Position numbers and translations under genes: made by a program. Below the pieces are notes generated by a model. It searched no databases. It was not told where the DNA came from and worked only from the letters and a program-made list of their open reading frames with translations. This document shows positions 45,801-53,536 of a stretch of 64,000 nt of DNA, in pieces (the first letter of the stretch is position 1; the number at the start of each line of letters is the position of its first letter). This DNA comes from Anaerolineae bacterium. GTDB taxonomy: Bacteria; Chloroflexota; Anaerolineae; 4572-78; J111. Where the stretch lies: the NCBI GenBank assembly GCA_023151115.1, contig JAKLJP010000009.1:62001-126000 (forward strand), in the 5' to 3' direction.

Positions 45801-46793
45801 GTCAGTGCTGTCATAGGCATTGATAGGGGCGGCCACCAATTCCAGGGTGCCCAATAATTTGGCCCCAATTTTGAGCGGCACCCCCAAATAAGAACGATAG
45901 GGAAAGTGGGCCAGGCCCACTCTGGGGGTCACTTGACTGTAACGATGGGTATCGTCAATAAGCAGCGACTGTTGATGAGCCGCAATCCAGCCGGTGTAAC
46001 CCTCGTTAAGGCGGTAAGTGCGGTCATAAGCCTGGGCATCGGGACTGCCATAAACCATGCGTAAAGCCGTGTTTAAGCTTCTCGTTTGAGGATTCCAGAG
46101 GCAGATTTCAGCCGCGTCAAATTGAAAAACGTCTTTCAAATCTGGAATTTCCAAAATGGCCCGGCACACGGAGTCGACATCCATCAGGTGCAGTGAGTTA
46201 TTCAAAGTTTGGCTTATTTGACTAAGAATAGTTAAGGCTTGACTGCGGTCACGTTTTTGACGGGTCAGGTTAGCTTGGTTGATGATGACTGCTGCCCCGG
46301 ATTGATGGACCAGCTCAACCAACAACTGTTCATCATGAGCCGAAAAAGCGGGCTGACCCAATTTATCGGCTACGATGAAGACGGCGGCTACAGGCTCAAC
46401 CGGGGTAACACTTATGGGAACAGCCAGAGCGTTGTGGTGTGGCCAATCAGGCTCAATAGAATTACCATCCTGGAGGTTATCCAGGCGCACCGGCTGTCTC
46501 GATTGGGCGGTCAGGCCGGCCAGCCCCGCGCCCATAGCTTGTTTAATAAAGTGAGGCTGGCTATGATGACTTGGCCAGGAGAAGTAAGGGAGCAAGCACT
46601 CTTGCTGCTGCTCTAAAATATAGAGATAGCCAGCCTGGGCCGCCAGTGCTTTGGCCCATTCCTGGACCAGTTCGTCCAATTGAGAAGCAATCTCAGGCCA
46701 ATGGGAAGAGAGGGACTGGGAGGGGTGCGGGGCGGACTCCGTGGAGTCGCCGAAACTAAGTTGATTTTGGGTAACGTTGGCCGTGCTGCTCAT
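39891..46793 (-). CDS. Giant multi-GAF hybrid histidine kinase
   Basis: About 2300 residues from the ATG at 46793 (AAGGA upstream). I count nine GAF domains in tandem (~30-1660), most ending in an AVAI-N-ARL helix. A coiled coil (~1470-1510) precedes the ninth; then a PAS domain (~1690-1760; DGVLVLDARRKIVLVNPKAA), HisKA with His near 1790 (STVSHELRTPMTS), HATPase (LVNLIGNAWQYTPEGG; VQDTGIGI; GTGLGLSI) and two receivers. The first receiver has Asn at the phospho-site (LIILNLL, ~2079); the second is canonical (LILIDLNMPDVDG, ~2218). No TM segments, so cytosolic. Confidence 0.92.
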   Translation of the reverse strand: MSSTANVTQNQLSFGDSTESAPHPSQSLSSHWPEIASQLDELVQEWAKALAAQAGYLYILEQQQECLLPYFSWPSHHSQPHFIKQAMGAGLAGLTAQSRQPVRLDNLQDGNSIEPDWPHHNALAVPISVTPVEPVAAVFIVADKLGQPAFSAHDEQLLVELVHQSGAAVIINQANLTRQKRDRSQALTILSQISQTLNNSLHLMDVDSVCRAILEIPDLKDVFQFDAAEICLWNPQTRSLNTALRMVYGSPDAQAYDRTYRLNEGYTGWIAAHQQSLLIDDTHRYSQVTPRVGLAHFPYRSYLGVPLKIGAKLLGTLELVAAPINAYDSTDVTVLEVVANHAAVAIDHTRLFQEAQNNLSKLSLLYDASRELSSTLSYEELLGDLSSQMADAFSADRCAIYNFDATSATLTLLQQYLKPNPGNHQPHLDSTTLPLTVTKLPALQTALKNQTLLTVRLDDLETTPHEVEWLKQQNYGAMVVIPLVSRDQVTGLVQLCSVNPAAFTEDEIWLAQSLASQVNIAIENALLFNSTDQKLQTRINELTGLQRVSGELNKTFELNRILDIVLEEAIRITQADFGNVNLYDAHTGHLVAHKEQGWPTGDPKLYPKTALAAPGAIRRALQTGQAILVPDLSKDEDPLSLNSDTLSKVVVPILYGEQPAGVINLESRQLNFFNREQLHSLEALANQAAVAIGNTQAYQEQKRERERANRRADQLARLSEISNAFRTNRPLPEILEDVAYAIAETVGYSVVLISLVEGKPAMIRPKVGAGIPIAQMQTLQQEAQQPLTNLQAIMRDEFRLSNSYFIPAERMAVWQGKLDMPLVEKPSPLAYLFDETEELILSSTPEKANTWQNGDVLFVPLTDTDDNIIGLLAVANPELNERPDSLLVQTLEIFANHAAAAIENTRLFESEQQRRRLADTLRGVAESISSHVNFDELLNIVLQELAKVINYDSASVQLLQEDQLVIIGGRGWEDSQQVIGLTFSMEGNNPSRRVIETQEPLIVGNVPLAYPEAFAQPPHDRIKSWLGVPLTYGINVLGLMAVDSYAQTDFFTPEDAKVVLAFASQVAVALQNARLFEEARQQVRQLAALTQVAQSINRALSLNEVLNLVLDAVFELVGQSKGSIWLIDYDNNTVKIADTKNIPIFLVELFNKSAISADSEPFASVIQSGQVLVIGGSAGKDDIAHYGLPFPDDVTYVPLKTEANVIGILAIELVIHNKNTLKLVTTLADLAAVAIDNARLLEDTRRWANEMQHLYRLGVEVTGLLDVRQVMCSVVSNALTLTDTQIGTILFWDEETKTYMIDGALNTEDAVAQLILSEARESLEISPFPADEEPLWAGLTRQIIKTGQPIVLGASAPVVSEPHAPIKGNGAVVSSQPVQGHYKLALPLGVRAMLGVPIQVQNEINGAIFVCNLAARNFNDRDIQLLSFVANQAAVAVRNAQLVQRLNLFNEELERRVAQRTEELAQTLQHLTEERDRVGALYQITRELAASFDLDRVLVEALSLINRAVGISHGSILLLDHETGNLIYRAALGRDRPLGRGGHRTQYRPGYGLAGKIIETRQPRIVPDLSLDPDWVTVKETPDRRSALAVPLITGEDVLGVLLLFHPEINYFTEDHLKLVVAAGAQVATAINNAELYRLITDQAQRLGVMLRTQQAEAAKNQAILKGITDGVLVLDARRKIVLVNPKAAEILNVEAENLENLSIQQSLEQLPETEEPGLTHLFYQQLLKALAALEAGESSAEFRVEAGNQVIAVILAPVTLAPDEQPSVVALLRDISREVEIDRIKNEFISTVSHELRTPMTSIKGYADLLVSGSKQVGELNPIQRRFVQVIQSNANRLTELVNDILEISRIETGRVNLELESLDIIELIKEVAVSFEGQMVKKAMNLSLNLPDKLPHVYADQARVTQILVNLIGNAWQYTPEGGDIVVYARTTDKGLMQIDVQDTGIGIVEKDIPYVFDRFFRSERTEVQVVDGTGLGLSITKMFVEMLGGEIWVKSQLDVGTTFSFTLPLDLNQEHLLPDEAQAQPRVLLIDDNSAVTPVLKSALENAGCQIIVAAETSENILTLARQAQPRLNLIILNLLKNEDSFSLLEQLQRDEITGVIPILVSALTVDENSHDLAIEVVDYIATSFAEAQVLERVRMALTVATGDTQEIGTAGPVFSRNGRYHILVVDDDQTTVKWLKGMLEIGGYKVQRAFNSRQALDSATGHQPDLILIDLNMPDVDGATVISQLRQLVAPKQAPIMGIVNRPIPPTENNLVKMLGRENWAKMKHPFVTDALVTEIMRTMGKFDPGEVKENE

Positions 46794-46925
46794 TGCCAAT
46801 CCTTGGGTGCGATAAATAAGCCTCAGGCTGTCTGCCCAGGGCTGCCCCGTTACAAACATAGATTAACTTGATAAGGTTCAAAAAATCAATAAGAAAATGG
46901 TCAACCAGACCGGGATAAATTGGTC

Positions 46926-47834
46926 CTATTCTACAGGCGGACAGCCGTTGTTCTGCCGCCGGTTTTCAGCCGCATCTTCCGTGATTTGCACAATATCGGC
47001 AAAGGGGCCGTTTTTGCTAGAAACAACACCTACGGCTATTTTCATAAAGTCGGCTTTTTGAGTTACACCGTCAATATCTTTGTAGGTAATATGGCCCCGT
47101 TCACGATCAGGAAAAGAATAGAAAACGTTACATTCTTCATTAAAACGCTTGGTAATAGCCTGGCAAATATGGGGTGCGGCTTTATCCGTTGAGATAATAA
47201 TAAAATCGTTGTCGGACGCCTGGCCGATAAAATCATTCAAAGTGCCATGCTTTTCAACCGACTCGCGCATGATATCGGCCAGGAAGAGCAAAACCTCGTT
47301 CACCTGGATAGGGCCATACACCTCTTTAAAAGCATTGATATTCCTGATGCCAAAATAGAGGAGCGTCCACGGTTCCGGCGAGTCTTTAACCCGTTTGAGC
47401 TGCTCTTCAATTAATTTGCCGGCCGGCAGGTTGGTGACCGGGTGGGTCAGGGCTTCGCGCAAAGAGCGGCGGATAGCTCCTTCGACGCGCAGCTTGAGTT
47501 CCTCAATATCAAAGGGTTTGGTGATGTAGTCGTCTGCGCCCAGTTCCAGCCCGGCAATTTTATCACTCCGTTCATCTTTTTGAGTTAAAAAGATGATGGG
47601 GACATAGCTGGTACGGGTATTGTTGCGCAAATTACGACAAACCTCATAGCCGTCAATATCGGGCAACTGGATATCTAAAACAACCACATTCGGCAGTTTT
47701 GTCCGGCAGGTATCCAGGGCATCATTCCCCCGGTTGGCCACCAGAACTTCATATCCCTGCGAATCGAAATAGATGCGTAACATCTTTGAAATATCAATGT
47801 CGTCTTCGACGACCAGGATGCGGCCTTTCCCCAT
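46926..47834 (-). CDS. Response regulator with degenerate GGDEF domain
   Basis: 302 residues. The N-terminal receiver (~1-125) is complete: VVEDDID, Asp in VVLDIQLPDIDGY, FLTQKDE, and DDYITKPF. The C-terminal ~165 residues align with GGDEF folds (HPVTNLPAG for DPLTGLPN; FGIRNINAFKEVYG) but the signature is ASDND instead of GGDEF, so cyclic-di-GMP synthesis is unlikely. Such domains often act as GTP or c-di-GMP sensors. It lies 130 bases upstream of the giant kinase gene in the same direction. Confidence 0.88.
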   Translation of the reverse strand: MGKGRILVVEDDIDISKMLRIYFDSQGYEVLVANRGNDALDTCRTKLPNVVVLDIQLPDIDGYEVCRNLRNNTRTSYVPIIFLTQKDERSDKIAGLELGADDYITKPFDIEELKLRVEGAIRRSLREALTHPVTNLPAGKLIEEQLKRVKDSPEPWTLLYFGIRNINAFKEVYGPIQVNEVLLFLADIMRESVEKHGTLNDFIGQASDNDFIIISTDKAAPHICQAITKRFNEECNVFYSFPDRERGHITYKDIDGVTQKADFMKIAVGVVSSKNGPFADIVQITEDAAENRRQNNGCPPVE

Positions 47835-47865
47835 ATCTTACCTCGCTCTTGAGAATTACTTTTAG

Positions 47866-47936
47866 GTCATTGCGAGGCCGAAGCAATCTCTATATTATTG
47901 CAATCGGGGGGATTGCTTTGCTTCGCTCGCAATGAC
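47866..47936. repeat. GTCATTGCGAGG palindromic element, divergent copy 3
   Basis: GTCATTGCGAG (47866-47876) pairs with CTCGCAATGAC near 47926-47936; inner GAAGCAATC and GATTGCTTTGCTTC also pair. CTGAGTAGTTAC-like sequence follows as at 37566. It lies between two genes of the signalling cluster. Confidence 0.75.
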
Positions 47937-47963
47937 ACCTGAGTAGTTACTTTTTGGAATATG

Positions 47964-49082
47964 TTATAAGTTGGCCCATTTCAGTTGAGCCTGTTTTTCG
48001 GCGGCGCGGCGATGGTGCGCATTGTGAATAATCTGGTCAATTCTTTCTTCGCTCAGAGCCAACTCAAAGCTACGAAAACCGCTAATTTTAAAGCCGTGCC
48101 TGGCTGCCATTGTCCCCATTGTTTCCACCTGTTCAAGGCTGATTTCTTTGCCCAAGGTGTAGCTTTGATAATGGCCTTCAAGCGCCAGGCAAATAGTTTC
48201 GGCCATACAGGCAAAGGCCATACCCGGTGGAAAACCAAAATCAAAGTTGAAATTAACCGGGCCGGGTACTTTCACCATCCCGCCTTCAATCACCAGTACA
48301 TCGTCTCGTTCCTCAACCACACGCCGCGAAACATCACGTGGGCGGGCGACATCACACACAATCGCGCCACTTTTGAGGTGATGCGGCTCAATGACAGCTT
48401 CGATGGCATTGGTTACGGTCAGCACCATCTCGGCTTGCTGCAAATGCTGCATCTCGGTGCTGATTTGCACTTCAGCGCCACCCTGCTGTTTCGCCAGTTG
48501 TTGGACCTGCTGCAGCGCTTCCGGGTTGCGACCCACTAAAATAAGCCGGGCGACGTGCCGGGCCAACAGTTGGGCGCACACCCGGCCAATGGAGCCGGTG
48601 GCTCCGACAACCGCGCCGGTAGCCGTCGCCGGGTCAATTCGCAGGCGTTGGGCGGCTTTAAGAGTGGCGTCTACGGCAACGGCAACGGTATAACTATCGC
48701 CGGTGGTCACGGGAATATCCAGGTGTTTTGAGATGGTCAGCCCGGCATCGCCTACCACCGAAGTGAACCCACCCAATCCCAGGATTTTTGCGTCCAGTTT
48801 CTCGGCTAATTTGCCGGTGGCAACGATTTTTTTATACACTGTTTCCGGAGGCAGAGAAACCATTTGCCGGGGCGTCAGCGGGCAGGCGATAAACCAGCCT
48901 TCAATTTCTTTGCCGGTTGCCTGAGAAGTTATACCCGTAATGTGAGAAATGTAAAGCGGCGGAAAGTGGCGAGACAGGTATTCGATGGCCGGTTCCGGCA
49001 AAAGTTTGGCCAGGACGGGAAATTTGCGCTGCGCGTCTCGCTTGGGGGTAACCGGGTGAATGATAAAGGCAAAGTTGTCCAT
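47964..49082 (-). CDS. Long-chain acyl-ACP reductase (AAR)-like NAD(P)-dependent enzyme
   Basis: 372 residues. Matches the cyanobacterial acyl-ACP reductase plan: ITSQATGKEIEGWFI (~52), ILGLGGFTSVVG (~100), TTGDSYTVAV (~126), Rossmann AVVGATGSIGRVCAQLL (~162), VIEGGMVKVPGPVNF (~266) and GMAFACMAETICLALEGHY (~290), whose Cys corresponds to the catalytic one. That enzyme reduces acyl-ACP/CoA to fatty aldehyde. No aldehyde decarbonylase is present here, so the product fate is unknown. The start is one base from the stop of the LbH gene, so they are co-translated. Confidence 0.8.
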   Translation of the reverse strand: MDNFAFIIHPVTPKRDAQRKFPVLAKLLPEPAIEYLSRHFPPLYISHITGITSQATGKEIEGWFIACPLTPRQMVSLPPETVYKKIVATGKLAEKLDAKILGLGGFTSVVGDAGLTISKHLDIPVTTGDSYTVAVAVDATLKAAQRLRIDPATATGAVVGATGSIGRVCAQLLARHVARLILVGRNPEALQQVQQLAKQQGGAEVQISTEMQHLQQAEMVLTVTNAIEAVIEPHHLKSGAIVCDVARPRDVSRRVVEERDDVLVIEGGMVKVPGPVNFNFDFGFPPGMAFACMAETICLALEGHYQSYTLGKEISLEQVETMGTMAARHGFKISGFRSFELALSEERIDQIIHNAHHRRAAEKQAQLKWANL

Positions 49083-49083
49083 C

Positions 49084-50418
49084 TTATCCCGCCGAATTTA
49101 CCAATTCTTGTTCAGTCATAGGAGTAGGGGCTGGGGGCAGTTCATCGTGGTACATTGCCACATGGCCGGCATTCGGATATTGGTGATGGTCGCTATCCTC
49201 ATACTTTACATTTTTGGTAATGATAGTCCGGCCATGTTTGGCAAACAGAACCACATCTGAGTCAATGGAGCGGGCCGGAAACACGACGTGACCGGAGCCG
49301 ATGCGACAGTTATGGCCCACACAGCCGCCAATTACCGGCAGCCCCACCTCGTGCAGTTCGCCTTTATGAAACACTTTGACCGGATTTTTGACCGGGTTGC
49401 CCATGATGTTGAAGTCGGTAAAGGTATTGCCGGCCCCAATAAAGGTGTGGCGGCCAACTACGCTCAATTGCAAACAAGTATTCTGGGCTACCATGGAGTT
49501 TTCCATGAGGGTAGTCATAAACAGGGCGGCCCGAAAACCCAGATAAGAGCCATCGCCGACGACGCTGAGCAGGAGTTGAACGCCCTGCATGATATTGACA
49601 TTATTGCCGATAATCGAGGCATTAATCACCGAACCGGGGCCGATGGTCACGTTATCGCCAATAATGGTTGGCCCTTGCACAATCGCCGCCGGATCAATTT
49701 GGGTATTTTTGCCCACAATCACCAGGGCCGAAGAGGACAAAAATTGTTTGCGCTCCAGCAGCGACCGCCACAACACTTTGAGCATAGTCGGAAAATCATC
49801 CAGTGATTTTTCGATGCGAGCGCCATGGGCAAACGTGCCAAAGGGACAGTTAGCCATAAAAATATGCACCCAGTGTTCAATGGACAGAAAAGCTCGCAAG
49901 GGTACACTAAAGCCCAGGTCGCCCCGTTCATTAGCCATGTAGGTAGGCACGCGGTAGTAGCCCATTTCTCTGGATTGGGTGTCTATGACCAGAGGCTGGG
50001 GCTTGGTGGTGGCAAAACTGACTCCGTCGGGGTAGTAAAACAGGTCGGCCACATACAGGTCATTTTCCCGGCGGATGTCGTCCTGTAAAGGCAGGGCGTG
50101 GGTCACAATCGCCTGGTCGTTGGGGGAAAAAGCAACTTGAACAGGCCGGCCCGCTTGACGGGCGCTGGTAATGAAGGCTTCAATAAAAGGGGCGTCGAAG
50201 AAGAGATTATCGCGGTAGACCAACATCTCGCCGGAGAGGATATGGCTGGGAAAGCCGCCAATTTCTTCGAGAGAGTTGCACTCCAGTTCTTCCCGGCAAT
50301 AGGTACTGAGCACATCTCGCTGATGCAGCCACAGCGGCTTGTTCAAAATGCGTAAGTCACGCGCAGGCTCGTTGAAGGGCGAAATGTGTGTTTGATTCCG
50401 GATGATAATCTTCTTCAT
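49084..50418 (-). CDS. Left-handed beta-helix (hexapeptide) protein, GlmU/UGP-like
   Basis: 444 residues. ~1-190 is a divergent region that opens with EPARDLRILNKPLWLHQRDVL and has no clear nucleotidyltransferase signature. ~235-400 is a hexapeptide-repeat beta-helix (VIVGKNTQIDPAAIVQGP, IIGDNVTIGPGSVI, VVGDGSYLGF, IGGCVGHNCRIGSGH). Acyltransferases and sugar-nucleotide enzymes share such helices. Coupled to the AAR-like gene; it may transfer the acyl product or serve as a scaffold. I cannot name a substrate. Confidence 0.78.
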   Translation of the reverse strand: MKKIIIRNQTHISPFNEPARDLRILNKPLWLHQRDVLSTYCREELECNSLEEIGGFPSHILSGEMLVYRDNLFFDAPFIEAFITSARQAGRPVQVAFSPNDQAIVTHALPLQDDIRRENDLYVADLFYYPDGVSFATTKPQPLVIDTQSREMGYYRVPTYMANERGDLGFSVPLRAFLSIEHWVHIFMANCPFGTFAHGARIEKSLDDFPTMLKVLWRSLLERKQFLSSSALVIVGKNTQIDPAAIVQGPTIIGDNVTIGPGSVINASIIGNNVNIMQGVQLLLSVVGDGSYLGFRAALFMTTLMENSMVAQNTCLQLSVVGRHTFIGAGNTFTDFNIMGNPVKNPVKVFHKGELHEVGLPVIGGCVGHNCRIGSGHVVFPARSIDSDVVLFAKHGRTIITKNVKYEDSDHHQYPNAGHVAMYHDELPPAPTPMTEQELVNSAG

Positions 50419-50477
50419 CTGTTAGAGTTCAAAAAAGGTAACAGTTCAAGCAAGAATGAACGGTCACCACAGTATAG

Positions 50478-51281
50478 CTAATTAACGGCCGCAAATTTAA
50501 AGGAAAGAAATTCCGCTAAGTAGTTATTAAAGGCCTGGGGTTCGTCGAGCATAGGAAAGTGTCCTGAACCAGGCATCATTTTTACCCGCGAAATCGGCGC
50601 GCTTCTGGCAATCAAATTGGCTTGGTTGGGGGCAACCACATTATCACTTACCCCATAAATCCCCATCACGGGGGTGGTCATGCCCGGTAATTGTGCGCTC
50701 AAATCGGTTTTGTGCAATGAATTGATGCTCGAAAAAAAAGCTTCCAGAGTGGTTCGGGAAAGATCGCGGGTAATCATGCGATACCACTCATTCCAATCTT
50801 TTACCAGCAAAGGGGAGAAAGCTTTTATCCCCAATTGTAGGGCTACCGGCAAATGCCAGACAATGGAAGCAATCCAGGGTTTACCGGCCAGACGGAGGAA
50901 GATATTGAGCGAGTCGCCGACGATGGGTGAGCCAACCACAATGACCCGCTGCACCCGCTTTGGTTTGGCTAAAGCCAGACACATAGCCACCGTTCCGCCC
51001 ATAGAATGGCCAACAATGGGGGCCGTTTCAATCCCCAGCCGATCCATAAATTGGTCAACCAGCCCTACAAAATCATTGACGTGATAGCTGCTGCGGCGCT
51101 TGCCCGAATCGCCAAAGCCCCAGAAATCCAAGGCATAACAACGATATTCAGTTTTAAGCGTTTCCATTGTTTTCAGCCAATACCCCCAAGAGCCTAACCA
51201 ACCGTGCAAAAGAATAACGGGTTGTCCGCGACCATAGGCCTCATAGTGAACAATTCCCTGGTCTGTAACTATCGAACTCAC
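50478..51281 (-). CDS. Alpha/beta hydrolase with intact catalytic triad
   Basis: 267 residues. LLHGWLGSWGYW, LDFWGFGDSGK, nucleophile elbow IVGHSMGGTVAM (Ser93), acid in YGVSDNVVAP, His in GSGHFPMLDE. Clearly paralogous to the Ser-less protein at 38585-39382 (same HYEA-GRG start, HGWLGSW, WGFGDS, HFPMLDE). Probably an esterase or lipase on a hydrophobic ester. Follows the GTPase gene by 75 bases and precedes the LbH gene by 59. Confidence 0.88.
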   Translation of the reverse strand: MSSIVTDQGIVHYEAYGRGQPVILLHGWLGSWGYWLKTMETLKTEYRCYALDFWGFGDSGKRRSSYHVNDFVGLVDQFMDRLGIETAPIVGHSMGGTVAMCLALAKPKRVQRVIVVGSPIVGDSLNIFLRLAGKPWIASIVWHLPVALQLGIKAFSPLLVKDWNEWYRMITRDLSRTTLEAFFSSINSLHKTDLSAQLPGMTTPVMGIYGVSDNVVAPNQANLIARSAPISRVKMMPGSGHFPMLDEPQAFNNYLAEFLSFKFAAVN

Positions 51282-51356
51282 GGGGTAGCCTCATCCTACG
51301 GAACACTCAATTTGAGCGGGTCCAAATTTTTTAGAAATAGATGCCTTTCACAAAAA

Positions 51357-51896
51357 TTATGCTTCGTCACCCTGCATATTCTCTAAAATGGAGTAAAGCA
51401 GTTCCAGCAGGACCGTTTTGACGCTTTCTTTGTCGCGGGCAACACAAGAGAGAACTTTGATCTCTTTTTCTATCTTTAGGGCAATTCTCAAATCTTCGGG
51501 CGACCAAGCATCAGGTAAATCTTGTTTATTGGCAGCCACTACATAAGGGGTAGAGGCATAGCCTCTAAAAACCTCCAAAATGTGCTTGGCTTCCCGAAAT
51601 GTTTCGGGTCTGACGCTATCTACCAGCACAATGAAGCCCAGCATCCCCTCCGATAAAATCTCCCACATAAAATCGAAACGTCTCTGCCCGGGGGTGCCAA
51701 ACAAATACAGCACCAGGTCATCATCTACCGTAATCCGGCCGAAATCCATGGCCACGGTAGTCTCCTCCTTAACCCGCTCCGCATCGCTAGAGATTTTTCT
51801 TTCGGTGGTGACAACGTCAATCTCGCTGACGCTGCTGATGAACTCAGTTTTCCCGGCACTAAAGGGACCCGTGATGACCATTTTTACGGTTTGCAT
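51357..51896 (-). CDS. Small Ras-like GTPase (CvnD/MglA-like)
   Basis: 179 residues. G1 GPFSAGKT (10-17), a Thr-rich switch I (EETTVAMDFG), G3 FGTPGQRRF (Gln71 at the Ras Gln61 position) and G4 NKQD (123-126) define an active-looking GTPase. It resembles the ATP/GTP-binding proteins of actinobacterial conservons and the MglA class of polarity switches. No GAP-like roadblock protein is seen in the window; the DUF4388 gene upstream may serve a similar regulatory role. Confidence 0.87.
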   Translation of the reverse strand: MQTVKMVITGPFSAGKTEFISSVSEIDVVTTERKISSDAERVKEETTVAMDFGRITVDDDLVLYLFGTPGQRRFDFMWEILSEGMLGFIVLVDSVRPETFREAKHILEVFRGYASTPYVVAANKQDLPDAWSPEDLRIALKIEKEIKVLSCVARDKESVKTVLLELLYSILENMQGDEA

Positions 51897-52043
51897 CGGA
51901 TCGGCCTACCTCATAGAGACTTTGAATTATTTGAATTAGAAATCATTCGTTAGAAATAAGAAACAGAGTGTGTCCAAATTCTTATTTCTAAATTTCTTGG
52001 TTTGAAACCCAGCTAAATAAGCTGGGATTGTTTTTAAAGAGAG

Positions 52044-52877
52044 CTAAATACGTCTGATTCGATCAATGAGTTTGGTTACAACGCTGCGTTTTTCAGCGGG
52101 GGATTGGCTGGCCGCTTTTCGCCCCGCCCGAGTCAGGGGGGTAATGGCCTTCTTTTGTTGTTCCAATCCTTCGGGCCGGATAATTTCTACCAGCCCGGCT
52201 TGCAGCATGCCATAAACAATTTTTCTAATCTGGAACTCGTCCATATTATTGTTCATGGCAATTTGTTTGACCGAATTACGCGGATGGATATGAGAGATAA
52301 CCCGCCAATCATCCTGAGTTAGCTTGACATCCCGTAGCGGTTTATCGGTAATTTTTAGGGCAATCATCCCCAAGTCAGGCAGTTCATCTTGCAGTTTTTC
52401 AAACTGCTCGATGCGCCGGCTGCCTTCCAAAATCACATTATCAAGGTTAAGCGGAACGGTGATACGATCGTTGGCGGGTAAAGCATCTTGCTCAAAAAAG
52501 AAGTCGCCATCGGTCCAGGTGAAAAGATCATACACAATTTCTAGCATATAATCTTTAACACCCTGCACAATATCATCTCTTGAAACCATGCGGGCATCCA
52601 TTAAATATTTGCCCATTACCCTATCGGACGAATTACCGGTCTGACTGTTAATGGCTTCGGCTTGTTCCCTGGTGAGTTTACCCGTTTTTAGAAGCATGGC
52701 GGCCAGGTGCCCCTCTTGGGTATTGGTAGCAGCATACACCAGCCGGCCTTCTCTAAAATAAAGCGCCGCATTCTGGTTGGGGCTGTTGATACTTAGTTTC
52801 CCGGTTTTTCGGGCCAAATTAACCAGGTTTAGGAGTTGCGTGGTGCTAAAGTCGCGAAGATTTCCTTTTAACGCCAT
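52044..52877 (-). CDS. DUF4388 (PATAN)-domain signalling protein
   Basis: 277 residues. The N-terminal ~1-100 (GNLRDFSTTQLLNLVNLARKTG, AALYFREGRLVYAAT) is a PATAN/DUF4388 domain, which in other bacteria mediates protein contacts in two-component and GTPase pathways. A helical middle (~100-200; LFTWTDGDFFFEQ) and a winged-helix-like tail (~205-265) follow, ending in a basic C-terminus. First gene of the minus-strand cluster, 147 bases upstream of the GTPase gene. Confidence 0.82.
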   Translation of the reverse strand: MALKGNLRDFSTTQLLNLVNLARKTGKLSINSPNQNAALYFREGRLVYAATNTQEGHLAAMLLKTGKLTREQAEAINSQTGNSSDRVMGKYLMDARMVSRDDIVQGVKDYMLEIVYDLFTWTDGDFFFEQDALPANDRITVPLNLDNVILEGSRRIEQFEKLQDELPDLGMIALKITDKPLRDVKLTQDDWRVISHIHPRNSVKQIAMNNNMDEFQIRKIVYGMLQAGLVEIIRPEGLEQQKKAITPLTRAGRKAASQSPAEKRSVVTKLIDRIRRI

Positions 52878-53196
52878 TGCTACTTACCGTGTCCTTGAGG
52901 GCACTCTGTAGATTTTTAGGATGGCCTATTATACCTGCTCAAAGAGTTTGAGTCAACCTTCCAAATGCACGTTAACATGGTGTAAAACAGGCCGCACCCT
53001 CAGGCGCGGCCAAAGTTGCAGTATGGGGCAGGTTCGATTTCGGCAAAAAGCTCAGAGTAGCCTCGTGCTGCGCGTGGGGTTATTAATAGCCAGAATAGTC
53101 TATGATGCTGAGCCTACTTTTATTAATATAACACGCTCACTTTAAGAATCCAATAGAGCGAAAGTCCCACAATGAAGATGAGACCCGTAAGAAACT

Positions 53197-53273
53197 GTCT
53201 AAAAAGTGCCTGAGACAGGAGTGCAAACCTTGATTTGCCGGGCAAGGCAAGCCTTGCACTCCAGCTTTTCAGA
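53197..53273. repeat. Nested hairpin with GGAGTGCAA payload
   Basis: GGAGTGCAA (53218-53226) pairs with TTGCACTCC (53254-53262), inside GTCTAAAAAG (53197-53206) against CTTTTCAGAC (53264-53273). The GGAGTGCAAACCTTG wording matches, in the other orientation, the payload hairpins of the tandem arrays (TTTGCACTCC at 23347-23356 and 38440-38448). Confidence 0.65.
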
Positions 53274-53287
53274 CAACCTCTAAGGTC

Positions 53288-53366
53288 AATACATTTCAAA
53301 TAAGGCCGTAGCATAGGGCCTTGTGCCCGCCCACAAGGGGCTAAACTACGTTATTTGAAAAGTATT
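53288..53366. mobile_element. MITE-like element, family copy B (reversed)
   Basis: Arms AATACATTTCAAATAA (53288-53303) and 53351-53366 (15 of 16 pair) enclose the reversed GTAGCATAGGGCC...GGGGCTAAACTAC core. Exact 11-bp direct repeats CCTCTAAGGTC flank it (53277-53287 and 53368-53378), as expected for target-site duplication. The remaining 52878-53196 spacer holds only a GGCCGC/GCGGCC stem near 52990. Confidence 0.85.
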
Positions 53367-53536
53367 GCCTCTAAGGTCTTCAAAACCTTCAGGCGTCTTC
53401 CTGTTCTCGTCACAAATTTGAACTTGCTTCTACCTCATGCTATTATAGACCTACTATAATCCTGATGACCGGCTTTTTCCCTGCGAAAGGGCCGGAAAAG
53501 CTGTCTTGTCGAGCCGCATCCATAGTATCCGTTTTT

